Shown: positions 1-7,485 of the stretch, piece by piece
How the letters are laid out: each line of letters begins with the position of its first letter
Numbering within the stretch: position 1 is the first letter of the stretch
Origin: Pseudoruminococcus sp964385235
GTDB lineage: Bacteria; Bacillota; Clostridia; Oscillospirales; Acutalibacteraceae
Assembly (NCBI GenBank): GCA_964385235.1
Contig: CAYLOD010000006.1
Location: forward strand, 1-39,869
Direction: 5' to 3'
Length of the DNA: 39,869 nt
Notes under the pieces: generated by a model
Databases searched by the model: none
What the model saw: only the letters and a program-made list of their open reading frames with translations
What the model was told of the DNA's origin: nothing
Translations under genes and position numbers: made by a program

Positions 1-144
1 CCACCGATCCGAGTGAGCCCACCGATCCGAGCGAACCCACCGATCCGAGTGAGCCGACCGATCCGAGCGTGTCCACCAATCCGAGTGAGCCGACCGATCC
101 GAGCGTGTCCACCGATCCGAGTGAGCCGACCGATCCGGGCAAGC
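1..144 (+). repeat. 18-bp tandem repeat coding for a TDPSEP stalk
   Basis: Eight 18-bp units of the type CCACCGATCCGAGTGAGC run from the left edge. The last ones diverge. The unit is a multiple of three and encodes the hexapeptide stalk of the surface protein. Copy number probably varies and the array continues outside the window. Confidence 0.85.
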
Positions 145-383
145 CTACAGAGCCCAGTGAACCTTCCAAGCCATCCGCGCTGCTGGGCGAGTCCTCTACC
201 CACAGCGACCCGGGGACATCAAGTACTCCCGGCGAGCTCTCCGGGTACGAAGAAACCGGCCCGCAGACGGGAGGGCACGACGCCGCAGAGTTCGTGGCAC
301 TCTTTGTCCTGCTGCTCTCCGGCGGCGCGTTCGTGGCACTCGCCCACGGGAAGAAATCAAACAAGGAAGAGAAGAAAGATTAG
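1..383 (+). CDS. C-terminal part of a repeat-rich, probably sortase-anchored surface protein (5' end outside window)
   Basis: The frame enters from the left edge (first full codon at position 3) and stops at 381-383, so only the C-terminus is present. It begins with a Thr-Asp-Pro-Ser-Glu-Pro hexapeptide repeat, a low-complexity wall-spanning stalk typical of Gram-positive surface proteins. A Ser/Thr/Pro-rich stretch follows, then GPQTGG, a hydrophobic segment (AAEFVALFVLLLSGGAFVAL) and a basic tail KKSNKEEKKD. Motif, membrane helix and charged tail have the order of a cell-wall sorting signal. The motif is a PQTG variant rather than canonical LPxTG, as seen in many Clostridia; that reading is an inference. 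The function of the missing N-terminal part is unknown. Confidence 0.7.
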   Translation, partial: TDPSEPTDPSEPTDPSEPTDPSVSTNPSEPTDPSVSTDPSEPTDPGKPTEPSEPSKPSALLGESSTHSDPGTSSTPGELSGYEETGPQTGGHDAAEFVALFVLLLSGGAFVALAHGKKSNKEEKKD

Positions 384-842
384 CCCCGGGGACGCGTTCC
401 CCGCAACAATCTGTAAGAGGCAGCCCCCGGGAGTGAATGCATAGATAAGCCCCCGGGGGCGCTTGCCATATTGAGTTGAACAGTGGAAACACTATCGGAA
501 CAGGTATGAAGATTTGTGACGGAGCACCCGTCTTGCCGCATCTCCTCCGTGTCGCAATTACCCTCTGCTCCGCGCTACTCTTGCTAACCACCTGTCCATG
601 CGGGACACCCTGAAGTCTCTAAGTTTACGGACCGGACCGCATACGGGATATACAACAGAACAAAAACTCCTCTCATTTATGCAGGAACGCTGAAATCTGC
701 AGTTCAGCGAGGAACATACGGGAAAACCAATCGGCATTACTTTTGTTCATGACTGGCTTGAAATCCCGTACACAACTGATAAACAGCAAAAAACAAAGCG
801 CAAAAATGTGGGCTTCCGGCGGCGCCGAACCGCTGAAAGCCC
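384..842. other. Gene-poor stretch with GC-rich hairpins and no clear gene
   Basis: Directly after the surface-protein stop lie two GC-rich inverted repeats: CGGGGA/TTCCCCG near 386-402, and GCCCCCGGG/CCCGGGGGC near 423-462. Neither has a good T-run, so they are only possible terminators. A 35-codon frame at 506-613 looks like a signal peptide with LLLLTTC, but it has a poor ribosome site and no mature part. Between 640 and 842 no frame is uninterrupted and recognisable. The stretch leads into the recombinase remnant and may be decayed mobile-element DNA. Confidence 0.4.
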
Positions 843-1282
843 TTGTTTATTGGGAAAATTCCTTGTATCAAAGACGGCTTTTATATAGACCATGAGATAA
901 GCGGGACTACATTCAATCGACCGTATTGGAACAGGCTGATGGCACTTGTGGACAAGGGCAAGGTCGGAACGGTCATTTTAAAGGGTATGAGCCGGCTCGG
1001 GCGCGATTATCTCAAAGTGGGAATGTACACCGGGATAGTTTTCCCAAATGCCGATGTGCGCTTTATCGCGGTCAGCAACGGAGTGGACAGCGCGAAGCAG
1101 GCGGAAAACGACATGACGCCTATCATCAGTATTTTCAATGAGTTTTACGCTAAGGACACAAGCAGAAAAAACAACTGCGGCGCGACCCGTCCGAATGGCA
1201 GGTATTCAAAAATACCCACGAGGCAATTATCGACCGGGAGACGTTCGACATCGTACAGCGCATCCGCATCGTGTGGAACTGA
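843..1282 (+). pseudogene. Remnant of a large serine recombinase (Tn4451/TnpX-like) with internal deletion and frameshift
   Basis: From 843 the frame encodes the middle and end of a serine-recombinase catalytic domain: YIDHEISGTTFNRP, then VILKGMSRLGRDYLKVG, FPNADVRFIAVSNGVDS and NEFYAKDTSRK, all hallmarks of transposon-type large serine recombinases. The N-terminal catalytic-serine region is missing. After KDTSRK the reading jumps frame. Codons from 1178 read RRDPSEWQVFKNTHEAIIDR, then ETFDIVQRIR, which belongs well downstream in these proteins, and then stop at 1280-1282. An internal segment and the whole C-terminal zinc and coiled-coil part are therefore lost. It cannot be active. It marks a past integrative or transposable element next to the surface-protein gene. 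Confidence 0.85.
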
Positions 1283-1466
1283 ATCGGGGATTTTACAGTT
1301 CCCGGTAACGGAAAACCGGCATAGCCGCATTCAACGACTATGCCGATATTTTCCCTTAAATAAAATTCCTCAGATAAAATCCCTAAGTAAAACCGCCTTT
1401 TTGGGGGAGCTTTTTGTTGTAATAACAATTATATTATAAATTTATCTGTGAATTTTCATTAAAAGG

Positions 1467-1495
1467 TTGATTTTTTTAGAACTTTTGTGTAAAAT
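1467..1495 (+). promoter_or_regulatory. Sigma-A-type promoter of the PucR-family gene
   Basis: TTGATT (1467-1472), 17 bp, TAAAAT (1490-1495) in an AT-rich stretch 65 bp before the start codon at 1560. Confidence 0.55.
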
Positions 1496-1559
1496 ATATA
1501 GAGAGCAATTAAAAAATTCATAAGATTTACACACCAATTTGTAAAGCGAGGTATAACTC

Positions 1560-2645
1560 ATGTCAAATAGACTTTTTCAAGGCATAATTCATCAAATGAG
1601 AGATATGATAGACCGCACCATAGGTGTTATTGATGAAACTTCCGTGGTTATAGCGTGCAGTGAGCTCGGTAAAATCGGCGAAGTAAACGAAAATATAACT
1701 ACCGATATGCTCTCATCAACAACACCGTTTGTTCTCAACGGTTATACATACAAGCCTTTCGGCAATAAGCCGAGATGCGAATATGCCGTATTTGTAGCGG
1801 GCAACGACGATTGGGCGCAAAAATTCGCAATGATCTTAGCTATCTCTCTCGGCAGCATCAAGCAATATTACGACGAAAAATATGATCGCGGTAATTTTAT
1901 CAAGAATGTCATACTCGACAACATACTTCCCGGCGATATATATTTAAAAGCCAAGGAGCTGCACTTTAACTCTGAGGTCACACGCGTATGCTTCGGGATA
2001 AAGATACTTTCAAAGAACGATATTTCCGCATATGACGTTATTCAAAATCTCTTTCCCGACAAGTCAAAGGACTTCGTAATCAATATCAGCGAAACGGACA
2101 TAGCTCTTGTCAAGGAGATAAAGCCCGAAACAGAATCAAAGGATCTCGAAAAGCTCGCGAGTTCTATTGTTGACACTCTTTCCGGTGAGTTTTATACTCA
2201 CTGCGTAATAGGCATAGGTACTGCCGTCGAGGGTATAAAGGAGCTTGCGCGTTCTTACAAGGAGGCACAGATAGCCCTTGAGGTCGGCAAGGTTTTCGAC
2301 ACTGAGAGGACAATAGTAAGCTATGATAATCTCGGTATCGCGCGTCTTGTTTACCAGCTGCCGACAACGCTCTGCGATATGTTCCTCAAGGAGGTATTCA
2401 AGAAAGGTTCTATTGAATCCCTTGATCAGGAAACGCTCTTCACAATACAGCGCTTTTTTGAAAACAATCTTAATGTTTCGGAAACGTCGAGAAAGCTGTT
2501 CGTCCACAGAAATACACTTGTGTACCGCCTTGAGAAAATAAAGAAACTCACAGGTTTGGATCTCCGCGAATTTGAGGACGCGATCGTTTTCAAGGTCGCC
2601 CTTATGGTAAAAAAATATCTGTCGTCAAATCCGATAAAGTATTGA
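1560..2645 (+). CDS. PucR/CdaR-type helix-turn-helix transcriptional regulator
   Basis: This 361-residue protein ends in the PucR C-terminal helix-turn-helix: NNLNVSETSRKLFVHRNTLV followed by YRLEKIKKLTGLDLREFEDA at about residues 302-345. The region before it, about 180-290, has the GGDEF-like fold seen in CdaR-type regulators (HCVIGIGTAVEGIKELARSYKEA). The first 170 residues match no sensor I can name. Family members are usually activators of catabolic genes that respond to small molecules. Here the next genes are ftsEX, so the target is unclear. The start ATG at 1560 follows GCGAGG by about 9 nt. A TTGACA promoter overlaps the stop codon, so ftsE may have its own transcript. Confidence 0.75.
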   Translation: MSNRLFQGIIHQMRDMIDRTIGVIDETSVVIACSELGKIGEVNENITTDMLSSTTPFVLNGYTYKPFGNKPRCEYAVFVAGNDDWAQKFAMILAISLGSIKQYYDEKYDRGNFIKNVILDNILPGDIYLKAKELHFNSEVTRVCFGIKILSKNDISAYDVIQNLFPDKSKDFVINISETDIALVKEIKPETESKDLEKLASSIVDTLSGEFYTHCVIGIGTAVEGIKELARSYKEAQIALEVGKVFDTERTIVSYDNLGIARLVYQLPTTLCDMFLKEVFKKGSIESLDQETLFTIQRFFENNLNVSETSRKLFVHRNTLVYRLEKIKKLTGLDLREFEDAIVFKVALMVKKYLSSNPIKY

Positions 2646-2671
2646 CAAAACAACTCGAAACGTGCTAACAT
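2642..2671 (+). promoter_or_regulatory. Probable promoter of the ftsEX transcript
   Basis: TTGACA (2642-2647), 18 bp, TAACAT (2666-2671). It overlaps the stop codon of the upstream regulator and would give a leader of about 440 nt before ftsE, which contains a hairpin and the 15-bp repeat array. Confidence 0.45.
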
Positions 2672-2700
2672 AGAGTCGTAAAATAATAAAAATAAGGATA

Positions 2701-2742
2701 GTTGTCTCATAGTGTGAGCATTTTCGACCGCTATGAGACGAC
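2701..2742 (+). promoter_or_regulatory. 12-bp inverted repeat in the ftsE leader
   Basis: GTCTCATAG at 2704-2712 is perfectly complementary to CTATGAGAC at 2731-2739, with three more outer pairs including one G-T. The loop is 18 nt and no T-run follows, so it is not a standard terminator. It could be a protein site or an RNA stem in the leader. Confidence 0.5.
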
Positions 2743-2832
2743 TTCTTGATTTATACGGGGATTTACCGCTTTATATACAATGCACAAATATAAAAGACAA
2801 TGAAAATAAGTTGCATTTATATTGTATATTTT

Positions 2833-3017
2833 TTAATAAGGGGCTTATCCCACAGGGCTCCGTCCCATTGGGCTCCGTCCCACAGGGCTCCGTCCCACAG
2901 GACCCCGTCCCACAGGGCCCCGTCCCACAGGGCCCCGTCCCACAGGGCTCCGTCCCACAGGGCCCCGTCCCACAGGGCTCCGTACCGCCAAGGCGCGACA
3001 TAAGCCGCGTGAGTTAT
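2833..3017 (+). repeat. Family A dispersed element, copy 1: leader, nine 15-bp units, tail
   Basis: AATAAGGGGCTT at about 2836-2847 is followed by nine 15-bp units at 2849-2983. The consensus is CCC NNN GGG CYC CGT (for example CCCACAGGGCTCCGT), with most changes in the NNN between CCC and GGG. A tail with TAAGCCGCGTGAGTTAT (about 3001-3017) is shared with copy 3. Frames stay open through it only because the unit is a multiple of three without stops. Confidence 0.8.
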
Positions 3018-3119
3018 CGGCAAATATCCCCATTGATTACAGTAATGGCACCTGCCTTATAAGATGCGGGGAACATATCGCCTGAGTTGTATTCTCTATT
3101 TTAAGAAAGGTTTGCGTAT

Positions 3120-3797
3120 ATGATTTATTTTAAAAACGTGTCAAAGGTCTATCCCACAGGCTCAAAAGCACTTGATGATGTAAGCTTGGATATAAACAAA
3201 GGGGAGTTTGTCTTTATCGTCGGTCCCTCAGGCGCGGGCAAAAGTACCTTTTTAAAGCTGATAATGCGTGAGGAGGAAGCCACCTCCGGGGAAATATCGG
3301 TAAACGGCTACAATCTCGTCAATATAAAGAAACGCAAAATACCATATCTGCGCCGTACAATGGGTATCGTATTTCAGGATTTCCGACTGATTGACAAGAT
3401 CTCTGTTTTCGATAATGTGGCGTTTGCCATGCGGGTAATCGGCGTTTCGGAAAAATCCGTGAGAAAACGCGTTGAATATATCCTCGCGCTTGTCGGGCTA
3501 TCCGAAAAGGCCGCACGCAAGCCTAACGAGCTTTCCGGAGGCGAACAGCAGCGCGTCAGTCTTGCACGCGCGCTCGTCAACAATCCCGATCTGATAATAG
3601 CGGACGAGCCTACGGGCAACATTGACCCTGAGCTTTCATACGAGATAATGGAGCTTCTTGTCGAAATAAACAAGCGCGGCACAACGGTTATCACAGTAAC
3701 TCACGAACACAACCTTGTCAATGAATTTGGCGGCAGGATAATAAAAATAAACAACGGGAAAATCGTCGGCGACTACATTCGGGAGGTGGAGCAATGA
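3120..3797 (+). CDS. ftsE: Cell-division ATP-binding protein FtsE
   Basis: FtsE is the cytoplasmic ATPase of the FtsEX complex. It drives FtsX, which activates peptidoglycan hydrolases at the septum. The 225-residue length is typical. Motifs are Walker A GPSGAGKS (35-42), signature LSGGEQQR (138-145), Walker B LIIADEP with the catalytic Glu (about 158-164) and the FtsE-like PTGNIDPE. The ATG at 3120 is preceded by AAGAAAGG about 9 nt upstream. The stop overlaps the ftsX start by 4 bp (ATGA), so the two are translationally coupled. An M23 peptidase follows, giving the usual ftsE-ftsX-hydrolase order of Firmicutes. Confidence 0.95.
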   Translation: MIYFKNVSKVYPTGSKALDDVSLDINKGEFVFIVGPSGAGKSTFLKLIMREEEATSGEISVNGYNLVNIKKRKIPYLRRTMGIVFQDFRLIDKISVFDNVAFAMRVIGVSEKSVRKRVEYILALVGLSEKAARKPNELSGGEQQRVSLARALVNNPDLIIADEPTGNIDPELSYEIMELLVEINKRGTTVITVTHEHNLVNEFGGRIIKINNGKIVGDYIREVEQ

Positions 3798-4708
3798 AGT
3801 TCAGAAGCTCGGGCTACCTCATAAAGGAAGGCTTTAAAAACATATTAAACAACCGCATGATGTCACTCGCAAGCATAGGCGTTCTGATCTCATGTCTTTT
3901 GATTACGGGGGCCGCCGTTATTACCTCAGCAGACGCGAGGAGCTTTATCTCGTCTATCGGTGAAGAAAATATGATAACAGTATATCTCGACCCGGAAATG
4001 TCGGATATTGACGCTCTGAAGCTCGGCGCACAGATAGATAAGCTTGAAAATGTCAAGTCCAGCGAATTTTACTCAAAGACAAAGGGGATCGAGGAGTACA
4101 AGGAGAAACTCGGAGACGATCTTTTCGCGAGTATGCAGGGTGAACAGAACCCACTGCCGCATTCCTACAAGGTACGCCTTAATGACTTCTCAAAATATGA
4201 TGAAACCGTTAAAAGTCTTGAAAAGATTGACGGTATATTCAACATAAGCAACCACAGCGAGCTTGCGGGCAAGATCACAAAGCTGAATCAGCTTGTAACA
4301 TACGTCGGCGTCGCCGCGGTTATCATTCTCAGTCTTGTCACGCTGTTTATCATTTCAAACACCATTAAAATGACCATGTACTCGCGGCGCTCTGAGATAA
4401 GCATAATGAAGTCTGTCGGCGCTACAAATGCCTTTGTGCGGATACCGTTCCTCGTTGAGGGTATGGCTATCGGATTTATTTCAGGTGTTTTATCCTCCAT
4501 TATTATGATCGCCATATATGACCCTGTAGTACAGGCTATACGCAATATTTCCTATGTAATATACGAAGCGAGTATCCCTCTCTCGGAAATATGGCCGTAT
4601 ATAACTCTTGCGTTTTTAGGCGCGGGCATACTCATCGGAGCTATAGGAAGCTTTATATCCGTTTCAAAATATCTAAGGAAAGAAGGAGGAGAGATCCTTG
4701 GCTGGTAA
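3794..4708 (+). CDS. ftsX: Cell-division protein FtsX
   Basis: FtsX is the membrane partner of FtsE. It passes ATP-driven conformational change to an extracellular hydrolase or activator. The 304 residues show one N-terminal helix (about 20-42), a large extracellular loop (about 43-165) and three more helices near 168-192, 218-240 and 268-292. This is the type VII four-helix layout. The RRSEISIMKSVGATNAFVRIPFLVEG segment after helix 2 is the conserved FtsX cytoplasmic coupling region. The gene overlaps ftsE by 4 bp and the next gene by 11 bp. Confidence 0.95.
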   Translation: MKFRSSGYLIKEGFKNILNNRMMSLASIGVLISCLLITGAAVITSADARSFISSIGEENMITVYLDPEMSDIDALKLGAQIDKLENVKSSEFYSKTKGIEEYKEKLGDDLFASMQGEQNPLPHSYKVRLNDFSKYDETVKSLEKIDGIFNISNHSELAGKITKLNQLVTYVGVAAVIILSLVTLFIISNTIKMTMYSRRSEISIMKSVGATNAFVRIPFLVEGMAIGFISGVLSSIIMIAIYDPVVQAIRNISYVIYEASIPLSEIWPYITLAFLGAGILIGAIGSFISVSKYLRKEGGEILGW

Positions 4709-6005
4709 AAAAACAAAAAAGGTGTTGTCCCTGACAGCGGCGCTTCTCGCGTCAGCCCTGATGCTCACTCAATCCGCATATGCCTTTGATATTCAGGAAA
4801 ACAGGAACAAGCAGGAAACCCTGCAAAAGCAGGCGCAGCAATATGAAGAAACTCTTGAGAAAACAAGAAACAGCATAGCCGAAAAGGAAAAGTACGCGGC
4901 AGCTCTGCAGGGAAAGATCTCCACACTCAGCAAGCAAATCGCTCTCAGCAATGAAACCATAAAGGAGCTTAACAAAAATATAAAGGAAAACCAAGCTCAG
5001 ATAGATGAAAAGCTCGAAAAGATTGACGACAAGCTGACAGAACTTAGAGGCAGACTGCGTGCGATTTATATCGCGGGCGACACAACATCGCTCGAAATCA
5101 TACTCGGCGCAAAGGATTTTTCGGATTTTATAGACAAGGCGGAGTATGTAGAAAGTATTTCCTCGTATAATAACAAGCTGATAGATAAGCTTAAAGCGGA
5201 GATGTCCGCGATCAGCGACGAGCAGAAAACCCTCCGTGAGCAAAAGTCCTCCGTCGAAAAGGAGAAAAAATCACTTGAAAGCAAAAGAAACGAGATAAAC
5301 AAGCTCTCTGCGGAAAACAGCCTCCTTATTGCCGAACTTCAGGGAGTTGAAAGCGCAACGCTCGACAACATATCAGAAAATGAGGAAAGTCAGGCAGAGA
5401 TTGAAGCTGAGCTCAAGTCATACTATGAACAGCAGAAAAAGGAAGCCGAAAAACAAAATCAAATTAACTCCTCGAGCGGCGGAGGTCAAAGCGGCAGTCA
5501 AGGAGAAAGTCAAAGCGGCGGCTCGAATGGCAACAAACCTCCTATCGTATCGGGAGGCGGTTTATACGTCTGGCCTTGTCCGGGATATTACTATCTTTCA
5601 TCTACATATGATGAGGACCGAGGCGAAAACAACCACGGTGCGCTTGACATCGCGGGTGACGGCATATATGGAGCGCCGGTAGTAGCGGCGAGAGACGGCG
5701 TAGTTGTATCGGCTTTTTACGGATGTCCGCATGATTACGGGAAATTATCCTCATGCGGCTGCGGCGGAGGGTACGGAAACTATGTAATTATCGAGCACAG
5801 CGACGGCAAAACAAGTCTTTACGGCCATCTGTCACAGGTACACGTCAGCTACGGCGATTATGTGAACGCGGGACAGCTTATAGGAAATGTAGGCACGACA
5901 GGATATTCCACAGGTCCTCATCTGCACTTTGAAACCAAATATTCGACCTTATGTGATCACTCCCAAAGATACGATCCACTCGACGAATACCCCGGACTGT
6001 TTTAG
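4698..6005 (+). CDS. Coiled-coil M23 (LytM) peptidoglycan hydrolase, EnvC/PcsB-like partner of FtsEX
   Basis: The start is TTG at 4698, 7 nt after AGGAGGA inside the end of ftsX, so the three genes form one coupled operon. A signal peptide (MAGKKTKK, hydrophobic stretch, cleavage near AYA-F) leads into a long coiled coil (about residues 30-250), a Gly/Ser/Gln linker and a C-terminal M23 domain (about 290-425). Zinc and catalytic residues are kept: H313 and D317 in HGALD, H377 in YGHLS, and H410 in HLHFE. It is therefore likely an active endopeptidase, unlike degenerate E. coli EnvC. An unusual loop after FYG holds three Cys (about 343, 353, 355) in CPHDYGKLSSCGCGGG. The coiled coil is the expected docking element for FtsX. 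Confidence 0.88.
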   Translation: MAGKKTKKVLSLTAALLASALMLTQSAYAFDIQENRNKQETLQKQAQQYEETLEKTRNSIAEKEKYAAALQGKISTLSKQIALSNETIKELNKNIKENQAQIDEKLEKIDDKLTELRGRLRAIYIAGDTTSLEIILGAKDFSDFIDKAEYVESISSYNNKLIDKLKAEMSAISDEQKTLREQKSSVEKEKKSLESKRNEINKLSAENSLLIAELQGVESATLDNISENEESQAEIEAELKSYYEQQKKEAEKQNQINSSSGGGQSGSQGESQSGGSNGNKPPIVSGGGLYVWPCPGYYYLSSTYDEDRGENNHGALDIAGDGIYGAPVVAARDGVVVSAFYGCPHDYGKLSSCGCGGGYGNYVIIEHSDGKTSLYGHLSQVHVSYGDYVNAGQLIGNVGTTGYSTGPHLHFETKYSTLCDHSQRYDPLDEYPGLF

Positions 6006-6013
6006 GCGGGCAA

Positions 6014-6087
6014 GTCGAGTGCCCCGACACGCAAGTCGCGTAATCGCTCGGTCGAGTGCCCCGACACGCAAGTCGCGTAATTGCTCA
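6014..6087 (+). repeat. 37-bp direct repeat, two copies (family B edge)
   Basis: GTCGAGTGCCCCGACACGCA and the bases after it occur at 6014-6050 and again at 6051-6087, differing only near the end. A related sequence (GAGTGGCCCCGACACGCAAG) lies at about 19488-19507, so this belongs to a dispersed family. The repeat begins only a few bases after the hydrolase stop codon. Confidence 0.8.
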
Positions 6088-6139
6088 CTGCGTTCGCTCT
6101 ACACTGATAAGGGAAACATATTAACGCGCCGGCGGGAAG

Positions 6140-6235
6140 TTACCAATGAACTGCCGTGTTCTAATCAAGTACAAAATTTCTTGCGAGGCACACAAACGTC
6201 CTTAATCGGTGTCGAAGTTTTTCGCCATAGGGGAA
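6140..6235. repeat. Family B dispersed repeat, inverted relative to the copy at 19.5-19.6 kb
   Basis: TTACCAATGAACTGCCGTG through TCTTGCGAGGCACACAA to CGGTGTCGAAG and a stem-loop matches the reverse complement of about 19510-19620 with scattered differences. I see no gene in it. It lies between the hydrolase gene and a convergent gene of unknown function. Confidence 0.7.
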
Positions 6236-6578
6236 AAACGACTTCGCGTCTTTCCGGCGGGGATACCCCGCCCGCGCGGGAACGGTGTTATCAATAATTG
6301 CCGTGCAATAACTAAGCATAAACTTCCTATCGCGGCACACTGACAATACCTGTACACTGCGAAGTTTTTTGACGTATGTCAAAAAACGACTTCGCGTCTT
6401 TCCGGCGGGGATACCCCGCCCGCGCGGGAACGGTGTTATCAATAATTGCCGTGCAATAACTAAGCATAAACTTCCTATCGCGGCACACTGACAATACCTG
6501 TACACTGCGAAGTTTTTTGACGTATGTCAAAAAACGACTTCGCGTCTTTCCGGCGGGGGTACCCCGCCGTGACTTGCC
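6235..6578. repeat. 148-bp tandem duplication with strong stem-loops
   Basis: The block starting AACGGTGTTATCAATAATTG at 6281 repeats at 6429, a period of 148 bp, with copies that look identical. The junction motif AAAACGACTTCGCGTCTTTC occurs at about 6235, 6383 and 6531. Each copy has a hairpin, GCGAAGT plus TTTTTGAC pairing with GTCAAAAA plus ACTTCGC, and palindromic GGCGGGGATACCCCGCC. Frames crossing it are shadows, apart from the end of the minus-strand gene that stops inside the third partial copy. Confidence 0.85.
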
Positions 6579-7345
6579 GATGGGCACAACCCGCCAAGCC
6601 ATTTCATTTTTTCAAGCGAGTAAAGCGCGCTTAAGAAGTAGGTGTTTGACAGTTCTTCCGGTTTTATTTCTTTAAAGCAAGCGGGCAGCGGCACCTCGAA
6701 GCGGTCGTATACTATTCCCCCGACAGAAACCTTGGGCGGACTTCCCGTAAAAACAGCCGTGCCGCTTGTGACGGAAAGAGGCTCGGTAATTGTTTGCGGC
6801 GCGACAAGAATGTCACACGGCAGAATTTCTCCGAGTCTGTCGCGAACCAGCAGCGCCGCACCGTATTCACGCATTAAACGCTCGTTTTCGGCTTCGTAAA
6901 GGCTGATAGCTTTTGTGGCGATTTTCAGAGATTTTGTGTACCTTGCAAGGCGTTCGGCGGCATTGACGAATCTGCCTGTCAGGTCGTACAGCGATATTCT
7001 CAGCTCGTCCGGTTCAGCGTCAAGCTGACGGATATATTCCTCGGCGGCATTGATACAAAGCTGACACGAATATTCTGTACTTTCAAAGCGTTTGAATCCC
7101 AAGCTTCGAGGGAGCGTCACGTTATATGCGCATAGTGTTTCCGTAAAGCCGGCATGAACGGCACGCTTGATTTTCTTAAATCTGACTGCCGAATCCTTTT
7201 GAATATATGTAATATGGAGCATATTCAGACCGAGAAATTTGTCCTGAATATGCTTTACTTTTATCTCATACGGAGAAAAAACCGCGCGAAATCTTTCCCT
7301 GATCCCGCACGGTCGTATACGCTTTACAGTAAGCGCTGTTATCAT
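6527..7345 (-). CDS. Protein of unknown function whose C-terminus is encoded by repeat DNA
   Basis: I do not recognise the family. The 272 residues include a charged helical middle (about 95-150) and a segment IATKAISLYEAENERLMREY with an alternating hydrophobic stretch after it that could be Rossmann-like. There is no signal peptide or membrane helix. The ATG at 7345 is preceded by GGGGG-rich sequence. The last 25 or so residues, after EKMKW, are read from the family B repeat (GGVPPPERREVVF), so the original stop was probably lost when the repeat arrived. It stands alone on the minus strand, facing the hydrolase operon. Product uncertain; existence of a gene fairly likely from its length and normal composition. 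Confidence 0.55.
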   Translation of the reverse strand: MITALTVKRIRPCGIRERFRAVFSPYEIKVKHIQDKFLGLNMLHITYIQKDSAVRFKKIKRAVHAGFTETLCAYNVTLPRSLGFKRFESTEYSCQLCINAAEEYIRQLDAEPDELRISLYDLTGRFVNAAERLARYTKSLKIATKAISLYEAENERLMREYGAALLVRDRLGEILPCDILVAPQTITEPLSVTSGTAVFTGSPPKVSVGGIVYDRFEVPLPACFKEIKPEELSNTYFLSALYSLEKMKWLGGLCPSASHGGVPPPERREVVF

Positions 7346-7353
7346 AAGGAATC

Positions 7354-7400
7354 CCCCGATAAATCATATTTTTTCCAATAATATATATGATTTACCGGGG
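7354..7400. terminator. 16-bp inverted repeat between the MATE gene and the unknown gene
   Basis: CCCCGATAAATCATAT (7354-7369) pairs with ATATGATTTACCGGGG (7385-7400) with one mismatch. It lies downstream of the minus-strand MATE gene and just before the start of the next minus-strand gene. It could be a terminator, although no T-run follows on either strand, or an operator or attenuator for the unknown gene. Confidence 0.45.
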
Positions 7401-7485
7401 ATATTTTATGCGTTATTGAAGCATACGGCGCAAAAGCAGCCGCAAGCTAAAATTCAAAGAAAATTAATGGGATATTTTACAGTGA

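Noticed and set aside
13..591. Overlapping frames in both directions over the surface-protein stalk
   Set aside because: They are open only because of the GC-rich 18-bp repeat. The frame ending at 383 alone gives a coherent sorting signal.
506..613. Small lipoprotein-like frame MKICDGAPVLPHLLRVAI...
   Set aside because: It has a weak ribosome site and ends right after the supposed lipobox, so no mature protein would remain.
2849..2983. CRISPR array or Pro-Gln-Gly-Ser repeat protein
   Set aside because: Units are 15 bp without spacers. All frames are open because the unit is a stop-free multiple of three, and flanks encode nothing conserved among the three copies. Treated as a non-coding repeat.
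6161..6602. Several open frames of about 90-120 codons across the family B repeats
   Set aside because: They repeat each other with the 148-bp period and have no ribosome sites or protein-like composition.
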